Shown here: positions 36,711 through 47,803 of the stretch, one piece after another
Numbering within the stretch: the stretch's first letter is position 1
Layout: each line of letters opens with the position of its first letter
Assembly (NCBI GenBank): GCA_963921825.1
Contig: OY997589.1
Span: 50,400,546 to 50,464,545 of the forward strand
From: Erodium maritimum
Taxonomy: Eukaryota; Streptophyta; Magnoliopsida; Geraniales; Geraniaceae
Direction of reading: 5' to 3'
DNA: 64,000 nucleotides
Notes under the pieces: generated by a model
What the model was told of the DNA's origin: nothing
What the model saw: the letters and a program-made list of their open reading frames with translations, nothing else
The model's database searches: none
Program-made: the position numbers and the translations under genes

Positions 36711-37112
36711 GCTAAATATATTTCCTAGACTTGTATTTTACCTCATTTTCACGTCCTAACTGTGCTTCTCCTTTCATTTCACTTCCTAACTATGGCTTTT
36801 CAAATATTTGTAGAACATAGCATAAAGGTGACGAAATCTTTCTGACTTTATGGATGCATTTGTTTGAATACCTCAACCTCTAAAATGCACTCGTGAATGC
36901 ATAAGTTTTTGGTAGTTTATGCAGCTAAAGATCGATAGTAGTTAAGATGTGCAAATAAGATAAAGGTGAGGGCTAGGAAATGACGTTAACCCTCACCTTT
37001 ATGCTAGGTTTCACAAATTTTTGAAAAGTCAAAGTTAAAAAATAAAACTAAAGCTGGAGCATAGTTAGGGCGTGAAAATTAAATAAAGTACATGGATAAT
37101 AAATATATTTAC
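36711..37112. mobile_element. MITE-like inverted-repeat element, about 400 bp
   Basis: The left arm (from GCTAAATATATTTCC at 36711, with CATTTTCACGTCCTAACTGTG) matches the reverse complement of the right arm (AAATATATTT near 37101-37110, with the inverted form of ATTTTCACGCCCTAACTATG). A GCATAAAGGTGA word near 36830 also recurs inverted at about 36990-37010. The arms exceed 100 bp with gaps, so the element could fold on itself. There is no ORF. Exact ends, target duplication and superfamily are undetermined. Confidence 0.6.
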
Positions 37113-37288
37113 TCCTAAACAATACAAGTACAACAAAGATGAAAGAAAAAAGGGTTGTCCGTGAAATGTAACATTACTATTTAAAAAAAAACTAACAATG
37201 AATGATGACAGATCATTTTTGTTTCAAGGGGTAACCTCGTTTCCTAACTTAGTCTTAGCTTTGTTTTCACAATCCTAACTACGACTTA

Positions 37289-37463
37289 CTTTTCGTGACA
37301 ATTCCCAATTATGAGCTATCATGTTTTTACACAGACAAAAGAAATACATCAAAATTAACAAAACTGTTAGTTTTTTAATGTAAAATGTCGAAAATTCCCT
37401 TCAATCTAACTCATACTGACTGACCTTTCGTGACAATTCTCAACTGCGAACTATCACGTTTAT
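37289..37463. repeat. Pair of diverged 40-bp direct repeats
   Basis: TTTCGTGACAATTC(C/T)CAA(T/C)T followed by GAGCTATCATGTTT or GAACTATCACGTTT occurs at about 37290-37328 and 37427-37463. The surrounding 37113-37660 is AT-rich and otherwise unassigned, as is 36305-36710. Confidence 0.6.
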
Positions 37464-37659
37464 GGATTAAATATTTTTTTCAAAATTTCTTTAATAAAAA
37501 AATATCGGATATGAAAATTTGAAAAACTATATGAAAAAAATGCTAAATGGAAACATTTTGAAAATTTAGAACCCAAAGTAAATCAAAACATTTTACAAAC
37601 CAAAACATATGATTTTATGTAACAAAATGACTAAACTAAACAAGGCAGTCTGAAAGTCC

Positions 37660-38264
37660 ATGTCCTCCCAAGTACATCCATCATCCTTGGCGGCGCCGCC
37701 TCAGCGTCTCATATCAGTGGTGGTTCGATCTGAAACTTTGACTGTAAGGTCCTCTGAGCCTTAAGATGGGGGTGGTGCAGTTCGGCAAATTGGGGTTTGG
37801 GGGGAGGAGTTGGTGTCGTGTACGACTAGGATGAGATTGTTCATTTGGAACCTCCATTTTCAATCGACGAAGAAGTGGCTAAAAGAGTTTTCTGGGCGAG
37901 TTTTTAAGGTTGTTTTGATGAAGAGGCCAAATGTTAATGGGAGATTTTTCGGTTGTATTCAAGTGGAATGCCAGGAAGACACATATACCCTAATTGCTGC
38001 TCTGCACTGTTCAAAGGTCCAAGGCTACATACTCTTGGTGGCCTGTGCTTGGTCACATGATCAAAGGACCGATTGAAGGCTTGAAGTGGTTCAGTGGAGA
38101 GCGGAGAAGAAATGGATGGTCTTTACTACTTTGAGGGTCTCTACGAACCAATTCTTGGTAAAACAAAGGATGTTGGTCGTTGAGAAGACTTGCATCGTGA
38201 TGGCCACTAGGATCTCCAAGAGGAAGGAGTGCTGACAGCCACACTGGATCCTACAGAGAGATTT
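37660..38264 (+). other. Unrecognised coding-like stretch left of LTR B copy 2
   Basis: An 88-codon ORF at 37810-38076 reads RLFIWNLHFQSTKKWLKEF and RPNVNGRFFGCIQVECQ. The pattern faintly recalls plant retroelement-associated proteins with a DUF4283-like N-terminus, but I would not name it. Open sequence continues past the stop in other frames up to the target site of the LTR, and more unrecognised coding-like sequence resumes at 41489 on the other side. Probably a decayed retroelement or gene fragment. Confidence 0.3.
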
Positions 38265-41200
38265 TGTCACGCCCCGATTTCAGTAAAACCGAACTAGGGA
38301 TGTGAACATTTAAAACAATAAAACATTTTGAAGCCTTTTACATAAATCACTTTAAAATCGCCATTTGTTCATCAAAAATAATCATTTAATCATTTACAAC
38401 TTAAAGGTACGTCCCAACAATTGGACAAAAAGCAAGGTACACGTCGCTAGACTCAAAGTAAACCCAGAATCCCGCTCCTAGCTCTTCAAGCTTCAGAAGC
38501 TCACCTAGTCCAACCCGCGACCGGTACCTGTAGGAAAAGCAGCTAGGGGTGAGCGTTCGCTCACCACCACGGATAACAGACTAACTACGGCATACTAAGC
38601 AGACAATGCCGGTAACACCAACAACCAACTCAACACCGGGGACTACTATCCCCAAACTCCAGTAACCCGACTGACACACACACACTGTTACCTTCCTCAA
38701 CTGACTCAACACTCGAACACGTAAAGTAGACCCGACACAACGATTGACGACCTCCTCCAAAGACACGACAGAAAACCACGCAACACCCAAGATCACAAAG
38801 GATCACACACCAAACAAGATCACAAAGGATCACACACCAAACCAGATCACAAAGGATCGCATTCCTGTCAGCTGCTCAGTGCCGGTTGCTAACCGGCTTG
38901 GCTCGAGCCTGCCCCACGCGCTTTGCCGATCCTTGTCAGGCTCCAGGCGGTCGACCTATTGGCGATAAACCGAGCTACTTTTCCCATAGCTAGTCGGAAG
39001 GGGAGTTTCCCTCTCATCGCCTAAAAACGCTCACAACCTGCCGAGACTCGAACTCGGGTCAGGCTAGCCAAAGAATGCTCGCAACTTACCGAGACTCGAA
39101 CTCGTGAGCCAGCCAAATTTCCACACCACTTCCCGACACAAAGTCGGGTCACGAACCTCGGGCAAACACAATCACAATCACAAGCAAAGTTCAACAAACA
39201 GCAACAACACAGGTTCAACACTCCACATGCACTTATGGCCACCCAAGACACCAACAGTAAAGCACGGACTCAACCACCCCACGGGCACTCACGGCCTCTC
39301 AAGACACACCAACAGTAACTCACGGGCTCAACAACCCCACGGGCACTCACGGCCTCCCAAGACACACCAACAGTAAATCACAGGCTCAACAACCCCACGG
39401 GCACTCACGGCCTCCCAAGATACACCAACAGTAAAACACGGGCTCTCACGGCCACCCAAGACACAACAGTAAAACATGGGCTCTCATGGCCACCCAAGAC
39501 ACAACAGTAACACGGGCTCTCATGGCCACCCAAGACACAACAGTAACACGGGCTCTCATGGCCACCCAAGACGCGACAGTAAAACACGGGCTCTCATGGC
39601 CACCCAAGACACGATTTACATAAACAACCTCCGGGCATAACCAATGCCTCCAACAGTTCTAATATCAACAGTTTCACAATCAACCTCCGGGCATGGTCAT
39701 ATGCCTCCAGTACTTCTAATATCGATAAGTTCACAATCAACCTCTGGGCATGGTCATATGCCTCTAGTAATTCTAACATCGATAAGTTCTCTGCTCCTAC
39801 GACACTACTAAGTGTCACATGCAATTCTAATGTTCGATACGTTCCTGAATCATACGACACTACCCGGTATCGCCTACCTTTCTAGTATTCGATAAACCTA
39901 CTTAACCCACAACACCCCAGTGTCACATGCATTTCTGCTGTTAACTTTCCCTAGTCAGGGCCGAGATCCGGCTACTTTTCCCTACCTCGTATGCTTTCTC
40001 CAAAAGTGCACAAATTAAGCTCCGGCGTGATCTCGGTCACTCGCCTAGCTTTCCCTTTCCTCTGTCCGCAACACGATCTAAAAGAACACAATTTTAAACG
40101 CTTTTCAGCTTGCAGGCATAAACTGAATTTTAATAAACCTGTCACCCAAAAGTAACCACGACAATGTCGATCACTCCCAAACTCCCCAATTACTCGACAT
40201 TGTCGATATTGGACCCGGAAAGGCCCGATTCGCCCGACATGGCGAATCTGCCCAGGTTTTGGAAACGCCCTTCCGGGGCTCCGAAAATTCCCGTTTTCGT
40301 TTCTACGGTCTTAGAATAATTCAAGGGTTCCTAGGCACTCGACGGAATCGAATTCCGACTTCCGAGTCATTTAATTTGCGTTTCAAGTTTCTAAAACCCG
40401 TTAATTACAACTTTTCCAATTTAAATCCAAATTTCGATCCGGTTGTGGATAAATGATCCGGGGAACGTTCCAAACCAACCGAACACAAAACCCGATCACC
40501 CGAGCACGTGGGCCCCACCCGACCAAGCTTGGCCGTGGGTGGCTAGGGCTCACATGGGCCCGGCCCACCATGGTGGTGGCCGGCCCTAGCTCTGGCCAGC
40601 CACCCCATGGCCGGCCGGCCACCCCCCTATGGTGGCCGGAGCTCCCCCCGAGCTCCCGGTCACCGGAAAACGTCCCCCTTCACCTCCAAACGCCTCCAAA
40701 ACGTCTCCAACAATTCCCCAACCTCAACACAGCCCTAAACTAATAGTTTTAAACCAAACCTAATTTTAGAACTTTGACAAAACGAAGATCGGTTTGGTGA
40801 TTACCGTAGAGGAAGACGAGGTGAGCTTGAATCTTCGAACTTTGAGACGATCCAAAGGTTAGATGACGTGAATAGTGGCAAGAAACCCTAGCTTTCTCCC
40901 TTTTCTCTCTTCTTCTCCTTCTCTCTCTAAAACTCTCTTCTTTTCTAAAACTAACTCATTTTTCTATTTTTTTTCCTTTTGAAATGTGTGGCCGGCCACC
41001 CCCATTGTCTTATCTTATTTTCCCCCCAAAAACCTAACACCACCACATATTGGACAAGTGTCAAGCGGGTCCCACACCATTTTGGAAAATATCTTCTCGC
41101 TATTTTCCAATCAGATTTGCGAAATTCGGACGTTTCGGGCCCCGAACGGGCACTTTTTCCAAGAAATTACGAAACTTGACGGGCTATAAGGAAATGGATC

Positions 41201-41488
41201 AACTAAAACCGCTGCGATGACGGCTAAGCATTTTGGATCCAAAACGGTCCTCGAATGGACCAAAACGTCGCTCGGTTGACTTTTCCAGCGAAAAGTCAAC
41301 ATTTCCCAAACTGATCAGAAAGTTGCCCTGAGTCCCCCCCGGAACTCACCTGGTCGATATTGGGGTCAACTTAAGTCCGGTATGACCCTCGAGGTCAAAT
41401 TTAGATTCAATCAAGTGTCTGCTGATTTTTTTTAAATTTTCCTGTTTTTCGCAGTTTTGACTAGCGTTGACCGGGAATGGTTATTACA
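38265..41488 (-). mobile_element. Solo LTR, family B, 3224 bp
   Basis: It starts TGTCACGCCCCGATTTCAG and ends GGTTATTACA. The flanks GATTT (38260-38264) and GATTC (41489-41493) match at 4 of 5, suggesting an aged target duplication. There is no internal region. It holds the inverted repeat GGTGAGCGTTCGCTCACC at about 38549 and a minisatellite at 39230-39620. A segment rich in GGCCGGCC-like words (40560-40640) reads through several small ORFs with no product. Confidence 0.88.
39230..39620. repeat. Minisatellite inside LTR B copy 2
   Basis: About three units of roughly 60 bp with CCCCACGGGCACTCACGGCC are followed by about five units of 36-40 bp with CACGGGCTCTCATGGCCACC. Same layout as in copy 1 but with different numbers of units. 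Confidence 0.8.
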
Positions 41489-43251
41489 GATTCGGCCTGT
41501 TATCTTGCGGTTTCAATTTAAATACACAAAAATCTCTAGTTTCTACGAGGGGTGGGATTGTACGACCTGTTTCTGAAGTCGTAGGAGGTGGAGACAACAG
41601 GGTTAGAATCACGATTTCTAGTGTAGTTAGGCCTTTTCCCCAAGTTGGTGAGCCCATAACTAAGGCCATATCCAATATTGTGAACCCCTCAAAGGTAACA
41701 ATTTCAGCAGATGGGACGTGTAATGCGGTAACAAAGGTGGTGGCCCCATCTCTTGACTTGAGTTACAAAAAACGTCTTTGTTATCACCAATCGACGACTT
41801 CCCCTCGTTACATTTACCGGACAAGACCCAACAGTTACTCTAGGGAAAGGCTGTTGGCTCAGGTAAAACGGTCTATAGATCAACCCCTCAAAGATCTGCA
41901 GGATCCTTGGAATACGCCCAAAGGTTTGGTTTGTAGGCCATAAGTTACTAAGACTTTTGGAATCTGTGACGATAACCTCTATTAAAGTCTGAAGTGGGGA
42001 TACGACACCATTTAGATAAATTCACATGTGTAGGATGGCTTAGTAAAACGACATCGTTCCGACGTCATGTCCTCTTCTCCAAAATAGATCAAATATAAAA
42101 GGAAATGGAAGCAGTAGAAGGGAGAAAGGATGAAGATGATAGTTCTAGTATCCATACCTTAGCATATAAGGTAATTGTAGTTCCTAGTTCTGGCGTAGCT
42201 TGTAGTGTAGACATAATAAAAGGACCTTGTAAGGTTGTCTTGATGTAGGTCGCATTACATAGTTCAATTAAGGCTTTATATGTTATTAATTCTTAACGAT
42301 TACGATATCAATCGTTATAATGGTATCAGAGCCCATCTTCTCATGCTTGTGGGTATGGTAGAAGGCAACATTGCTGACGATATGCATCCACGATGTTTGA
42401 AGAACAGACAAAGACGGAGAGCTTTGACAAGGGATTCGAGCCAGTCTTGCTTCACCGTGCTTCAACTTCAATGGTTCAAGTCCCTCCCCAGAGCTTCGAT
42501 TTTTATGGTAGTCCACCCAGAGAATCGGTTGATCAAAGTAAACCTTTTTACGCTTCACCTTTATTCGTCCACTCTATGTTCAGTTATGGTTTGATGAACG
42601 AAAATTTTCCCCAAAATTTATCCCCAAATTTTTTTCCTTCACTCATTGTATCGAACCCCAACTTCGTTTACATTATGTACCATAGAACCTTCACCATCGA
42701 GCCAAGCTTCACCTCACTACAACCACTACCTACTCCCCCTAACCACAACTAGAACACACTTCTGATACCCCAACTTCAATCACTACCGTGATATTCTAAT
42801 ACACGGATAAGCACACATCCACATCCACCTTTGATATAACCAACTAAACACCCATAAGATAATATCAAGCTTTTCAAAACCCACAGGATCAAGCCTGCGA
42901 TTTTGAGATGATGGCGATATTGAGGCTATTTGAAGTAGGGAGAAAAACCGAGTTGCAAAACAACTTCAAGAGAGAAGGTTGGCTGAGCAAACGGCTTGGG
43001 TAGCTCAACAACTAGCTATTTATGTATACATCTCGGAGCAGTTGGTTGATCTTGATAAACAAAGAGGAATGTATATGGTGAATGATATGAAATTGGTGGA
43101 AAAGTCCATATGAATGACCATATATTGAAAAATAGTGTTATGGAGGACAAAAATCTTGATGATGATTATGAAAATGAAGGTTCCTTTAACAAGCTTAATT
43201 CGGATGGTGGAGGGGTGGTACAAGATTATTATGGTGATTACAAGCTACTAA
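41489..43251 (+). other. Retroelement remnant with a primer-binding-site-like motif
   Basis: An ORF of 158 codons (41467-41943) begins just inside the LTR and continues outside it; its protein (IVRPVSEVVGGGDNRVRI..., NPSKVTISADGTCN) is not recognised. At 42100-42320 an ATATAAAAGG box and an LTR-end-like region precede TGGTATCAGAGC at 42321. Downstream, 42393-42752 is open for 119 codons (FEEQTKTESFDKGFEPVLL), possibly a degraded gag leader of another element. No typed domain is visible to assign a lineage. 42760-43251 is unassigned. Confidence 0.35.
42321..42332 (+). promoter_or_regulatory. Primer binding site-like motif (initiator tRNA-Met type)
   Basis: TGGTATCAGAGC is the usual plant LTR-retrotransposon primer binding site, complementary to the 3' end of initiator methionine tRNA. 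It lies 3' of an AT-rich, TATA-containing stretch that could be the end of a worn LTR. The LTR itself is not delimited. Confidence 0.55.
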
Positions 43252-46097
43252 TGTCACGCCTCAATTTCAGCGAACCGAACTCGGGACGCGAACATTTAAA
43301 AGATACAATTCTTTAAACCTGTTTTCTTTAAATCACTTTAAAATACCAGTTTAGTTCAACAAATAATGTCATTTACATCTCAAACAAATTAGTCCCACAC
43401 TTGGACAAAAATGGGTAGGTATACGTCACTAGACTCAAGACTCCCAGAACCCGCTTCAAGCTCTTCAAGCTTCAGAAGCTCACCTAATCCAGCCTGCGAA
43501 CGGTACCTGTAGGAAAAGCAGCTAGGGGTGAGCGTTCGCTCACCACCACGGATAACAGACTGACTACGGCATAATCAGCAGACAATGCCGGTGACACCAA
43601 CAACGACTCAAAAGACACACACACGACCAGTACTTTCCTCAACCGACTCAACCCTCGGACACGTTATGTAGACCCCACACTACGATCGACGACCTCCTCC
43701 AAGACACGACTGACCACACAATACCAAACAAGATCACAAAGGATCGCAACCCGGCTGCTTAGTAACCAATCTCTGTCTCTCGCCCTTTACCGATCATAGA
43801 CGTGGTCAGGCGGTCGACCTGTCGCGCAACTTCTCCCGATCCCAGTCGGGAGGCTAACCCACAACCTCTCTGCTTCACCTGATCCCAGTCGGGTGGTTAG
43901 CCACACCCGCGCGTCCTTCCCCCGATCCCAGTCGGGGAGCTAGCCCACAACCCCTCCGCTTCTCCCGATCCCAGTCTGGAGGCTAGCTACACCACACAAC
44001 CTCCACCAGTATCAAGTAACCAATCACAATCACAAACAAGTTCAAACAGACAGTAACGACACTGGTGACAACTCCACAGGCACTCAAGGCCAACAAGACA
44101 CCAACAACCAAACACAGGTTCAACAACCCTACGGGCCCTCATGGCCGCCCAAGACACCAACAGTAAAGTACGGGTTCACAACCCCACGGGCACTCACGGC
44201 AACCCAAAACACCGAAACGACAACACGGGCTCTCAAGGCCACCCAAGACTCAGCAGTAAATAACACGGGCTCTCAAGGCCACCCAAACTCGACAATAAAT
44301 AACACGGGCTCTCAAGGCCACCCAACTCGACAACAATTAACACGGCTCTCAAGGCCACCCAAACTCAACAACAAACAACACGGGCTCTCAAGGCCACCCA
44401 AACTCAATCAACAAAAAAACGCACAACAACCTCCGGCATAAACGATGCCTCCAACAGTCCTAAGATCACTAGTTTCACAAACAACCTCCGGGCATGGTCA
44501 TATGCCTCCAGTAAATCAGTTAACGCTAAGTTCTCTGCTCCTACGACACTACTAAGTGTCACATGCATTTCCAGTATTCGCTACGTTCCCGTATCATGCA
44601 TTTCTAATATTCGATAACCTAAAAACCCACGACACCCCGGTGTCACATGCAATTCTACAGTTAACTTTCCCTAGTCAAGGCCGAGATCCGGCTACTTTTC
44701 CCTACCTCAACCGAAGAACGCCTGCTACGCTTCCTAGCTACTGACGTTCTGGCTCGCTACCTCCGGGCTTCACTTCGATCGAAGCCGGACGCTAAAGATA
44801 ACACGAAAGTCATAGATTAATAACGGTTCCACCGCTAAATTAAATGTTACGATTAAACCAGTCTAGACCCGACAATTGTCCTTTAAACTCGAGCGGGCTA
44901 AAAGCGGGGTCACGGCGAATCGGGCTTGAGTATCCGAGCACCGAACCGGTGCATGCGAGGCACGGTCCCAATGCACGAGGTCCGATTCAACGGTCCGCTT
45001 TTGTTCCTTTCCAAACCCAAATAGCAGTCCATTTTAACAAGAGTTCCAGATTCGTTCAACTGCTCAAATTCCGTTTTAAATCCGTTTAACATCTAGTTTA
45101 AACGTTCAGGTTCCCAAACTCAATCCAGTTTCGATCCAATAATCTTAACAAGAAAACCTTTTGCTCGACTCTGGTTTCGTTTTCCTTTTTGATTAAAACC
45201 GTTTTATTTTCAAAATTGATTCTCGTTTTTGAACCCAAATTGATTTTAAACCCTTCATGGTATAGCTCTGATTTCGTTTTAACAAAAACCCTTTAACCTC
45301 AAAACTGATATCTTTTCCCTTTCCTTTCACAACTAATTTATTTCTTTAATTTAAGTTTGTTTCTGTTTCGATCCAACACCACCCAAAACCGATCTCAAAA
45401 CCCTAACTATTTCAAAACAACTTCCTTTTCTTCTCTTATTCCTATCTGATTTTTGTAAACTCAGTTTCTTCTATTTTCCGGATTCAACAGAACCGTTCCA
45501 AAATCAAGCCAGTTTAATCGTTCCAAAACGTTCCAAACATTAATCGATTTCATTAGCAGGTTTAACCAAATATTAATCGATTTATTAGCATGTTTAACCA
45601 AATATTAGTCGATTCATTAGCATGTTTAACCAAATATTAGGTTCCCTCAACAGATCCAAATCGAACGGACAACAAATAAGGAAAAAGGGCTCGATTTTAA
45701 TCCGGCCGACCAGGGTCGCCCGGTGGTAGGGGCTAACCGTAGGAGGAACAGCAAGGGCGGAGGCGGCGCACGGCGGTGCACGGCGGGACCCTTCTCGCCT
45801 CAGATCCGGACGGCCATGATGGCTTCGTCCCGGATCTGTCGAACGTGCCGGTGATCTGTGGCGGGGATCCGTGGCCGGAGTCGAGCACGGGAGCTGGCCG
45901 GGAGTTCGGCCACGCTCCGGGAAGAAGGAGGACGGTGCGAGGAGCTCGGAACGGTGGCGGCGTCGGTGTCGTGGATTGATCGAAGAAGAAGGGAAATCGG
46001 GGCTCGGGTGGGGGAGAAAAGACGGCGGCCGGAGCTGGTGGTGGCCGGAGACGGGTCTGCGAGGAGGGAAGGAGAGAGAGGCGGGTGGTGGCCGGAC
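43252..46097 (-). mobile_element. LTR family B/C-like copy 3, truncated by a copia insertion
   Basis: It begins TGTCACGCCTCAATTTCAG at 43252 and follows family B up to about 44820, including the inverted repeat (about 43529), five (T/C)CCGATCCCAGTCGGG-type words (43836-43980) and a minisatellite at 44090-44410. The 44880-45100 part instead resembles family C read on the opposite strand (CGAATCGGG, GAGCACCGAACCGGTGCA), so it is an intermediate or recombinant subfamily. It ends where the family A LTR starts at 46098; the remainder is not seen on the other side. The GC-rich 45700-46097 part carries long but meaningless ORFs on both strands. Confidence 0.75.
44090..44410. repeat. Minisatellite inside LTR B copy 3
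   Basis: Units of 35-60 bp with the core GGGCTCTCAAGGCCACCCAA are mostly reduced to the short unit type. Layout corresponds to the arrays of the other family B copies. Confidence 0.75.
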
Positions 46098-47785
46098 TGT
46101 TGGGTCTCGAGGTAGGGTTGGAGATGAACCAACTCGCAGCGGAAAATCAATGAAAACCAAGAGACGATTAAAACCATGAAAGAACTAACAAAGAATGGAT
46201 TCACAAGAGAAAAATTCAGCACTAGTTCTTACCAAAACAAGAACACCGGTTAACGAATGATTGGCTTGAGTCTCCAAGACGCCTACGTATCCACATGGGG
46301 ATCAAAGCCACGTAGTTCTTCTCTTTGAGGACTCAAGAACACAAACATGGAGGTGGAAACTAGCCAAACCCGAAATGGCCATGGAAGAGGGAGAGAAAAT
46401 GTGTTTCCTATTCTTGTCTTGTGTTTGTTATGTTGAAAAAAGATGACTTAAACATAACAAAACCCATACTTGTCCAACTAAAGGCATGGGACAAGTATGG
46501 TGTCAAGTAAGGTGTAAATAGGACAAAGTATGGCAAGACAAGATTGGGTTAGGTGGTGAATCACCAACACCTTGATCCTTGTCTTGCTTACTTAGTACTA
46601 ATTAATCAAGACTTGATTAATTTGTTCCATGGGCCTTGGTTGCATGGGCCTTTCATGGGCTTCTTGGAACATGGCCCGTGGCCATTTCCAACGAGGTCCC
46701 GTGATTCTCTCATCGCCTCCATGCCTTCCATACCAGAAATGTCCAATATTATCCGACGCGATCAATCCCAAGACTCCAAGCCTTGTCTCGATCCGTAAAG
46801 TCCTATTCACTTACGGGCACATGACCCAAAACCCAGTTTTGGTCATGTCCCGAGACAACTCCCTTTTGGCCATTCTCCATAAATGTGTCAATGAGTTTCA
46901 TCCTCCGGTGTGACCCTTAGGTTTATGCATGTCAATAGATCAACGTAAAATCCCATTTTACTTGATCCTATTTAAGTGGCAACTAACGAGACTTTAGTAT
47001 TGCCTGACACTACATAACGAATCGACCCTGTCGATTCTAACCTTTCCGTCGTCCCTGTCATTATCCTTTTATCTCCGATATCCTGATTGCGATAAGGCAT
47101 AGAGCCGTCATCCTTATTATTCTCAATCACCATTCCTTGATATGTGAGATGACTGAAGATATGATACCCAGTATCATGTGCATGGCCATGCTATTCTTCC
47201 AGTCACTCTCGATCAAGTGGCCGAGAACCGATATCTTTCCCATACCTCAGTATGAGGGATAAATCCCTTAGCCACCTTTCGTGTCACTCATGTAGCCCGT
47301 CCCCAAGCCAATCCTGGCCGTTATGGAAGCCCTGTTACGGACAACGTTAGGCTCAGGTCAAACTCAGTTGTTGACTACATAGCGATCACAAAGACTCCTT
47401 GGTCTAAGGATACATGACAAGCCACGACACTGAATATGTTCATGACTTAATCTATGGCACATATTCAGGGCGGGTCGTCCAATATCATGTCCCACATGAT
47501 ATCTATGATCAGACTCCGGAATCCCATTCCAATGACTAACAGAACGTAAGCCATAAAGAGCCATCTTTCATACTAGTCGCTTCTAGTGAAGCTTTGTTGA
47601 CTAGGGACCCATCGAGTGTGATCTATCTCGATCTATGGTTCTATTCGCATGGTGGGCATAGATCAGAGCACACATCGATATATTACTCCAACACATAAGT
47701 AATATAAAGCCGCTTTAATTTTATTGCTAACGATGATATGTACATTTGGACATTTAGGATTGAACTACGGGCACTAAGACTAACA
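46098..47785 (-). mobile_element. 3' LTR (family A) of a minus-strand copia element
   Basis: 1688 bp, TGTTGGGTCTCGAGG to CTAAGACTAACA. Its right edge touches a polypurine tract (47786-47803 read on the minus strand), and decayed gag-pol on the minus strand follows, so in element orientation this is the 3' LTR. The 5-bp flank on the left is CGGAC; its partner should lie beyond the missing 5' LTR. This copy fixes the orientation of all family A LTRs in the window. Confidence 0.93.
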
Positions 47786-47803
47786 ATCTCCCACTTGCCC
47801 TAG
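47786..47803 (-). promoter_or_regulatory. Copia polypurine tract
   Basis: Read on the minus strand it is CTAGGGCAAGTGGGAGAT immediately before the TGTTAG start of the 3' LTR. A GTGGGAGA-type tract is standard for plant copia plus-strand priming. Confidence 0.85.

Noticed and set aside
45594..46222. Long ORFs on both strands in the GC-rich end of LTR copy 3 (188 and 140 codons minus, 102 plus).
   Set aside because: They cross the LTR B/LTR A junction, are open on both strands because of base composition, and match no family.
3252..47564. A 66-codon ORF (starting MALYGLR) present on the minus strand in four family A LTR copies (3252-3452, 29462-29662, 35560-35760, 47364-47564).
   Set aside because: Three of the copies are near-identical, so conservation is trivial. 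The diverged copy has many amino-acid changes and no family is recognised. It is most likely incidental.
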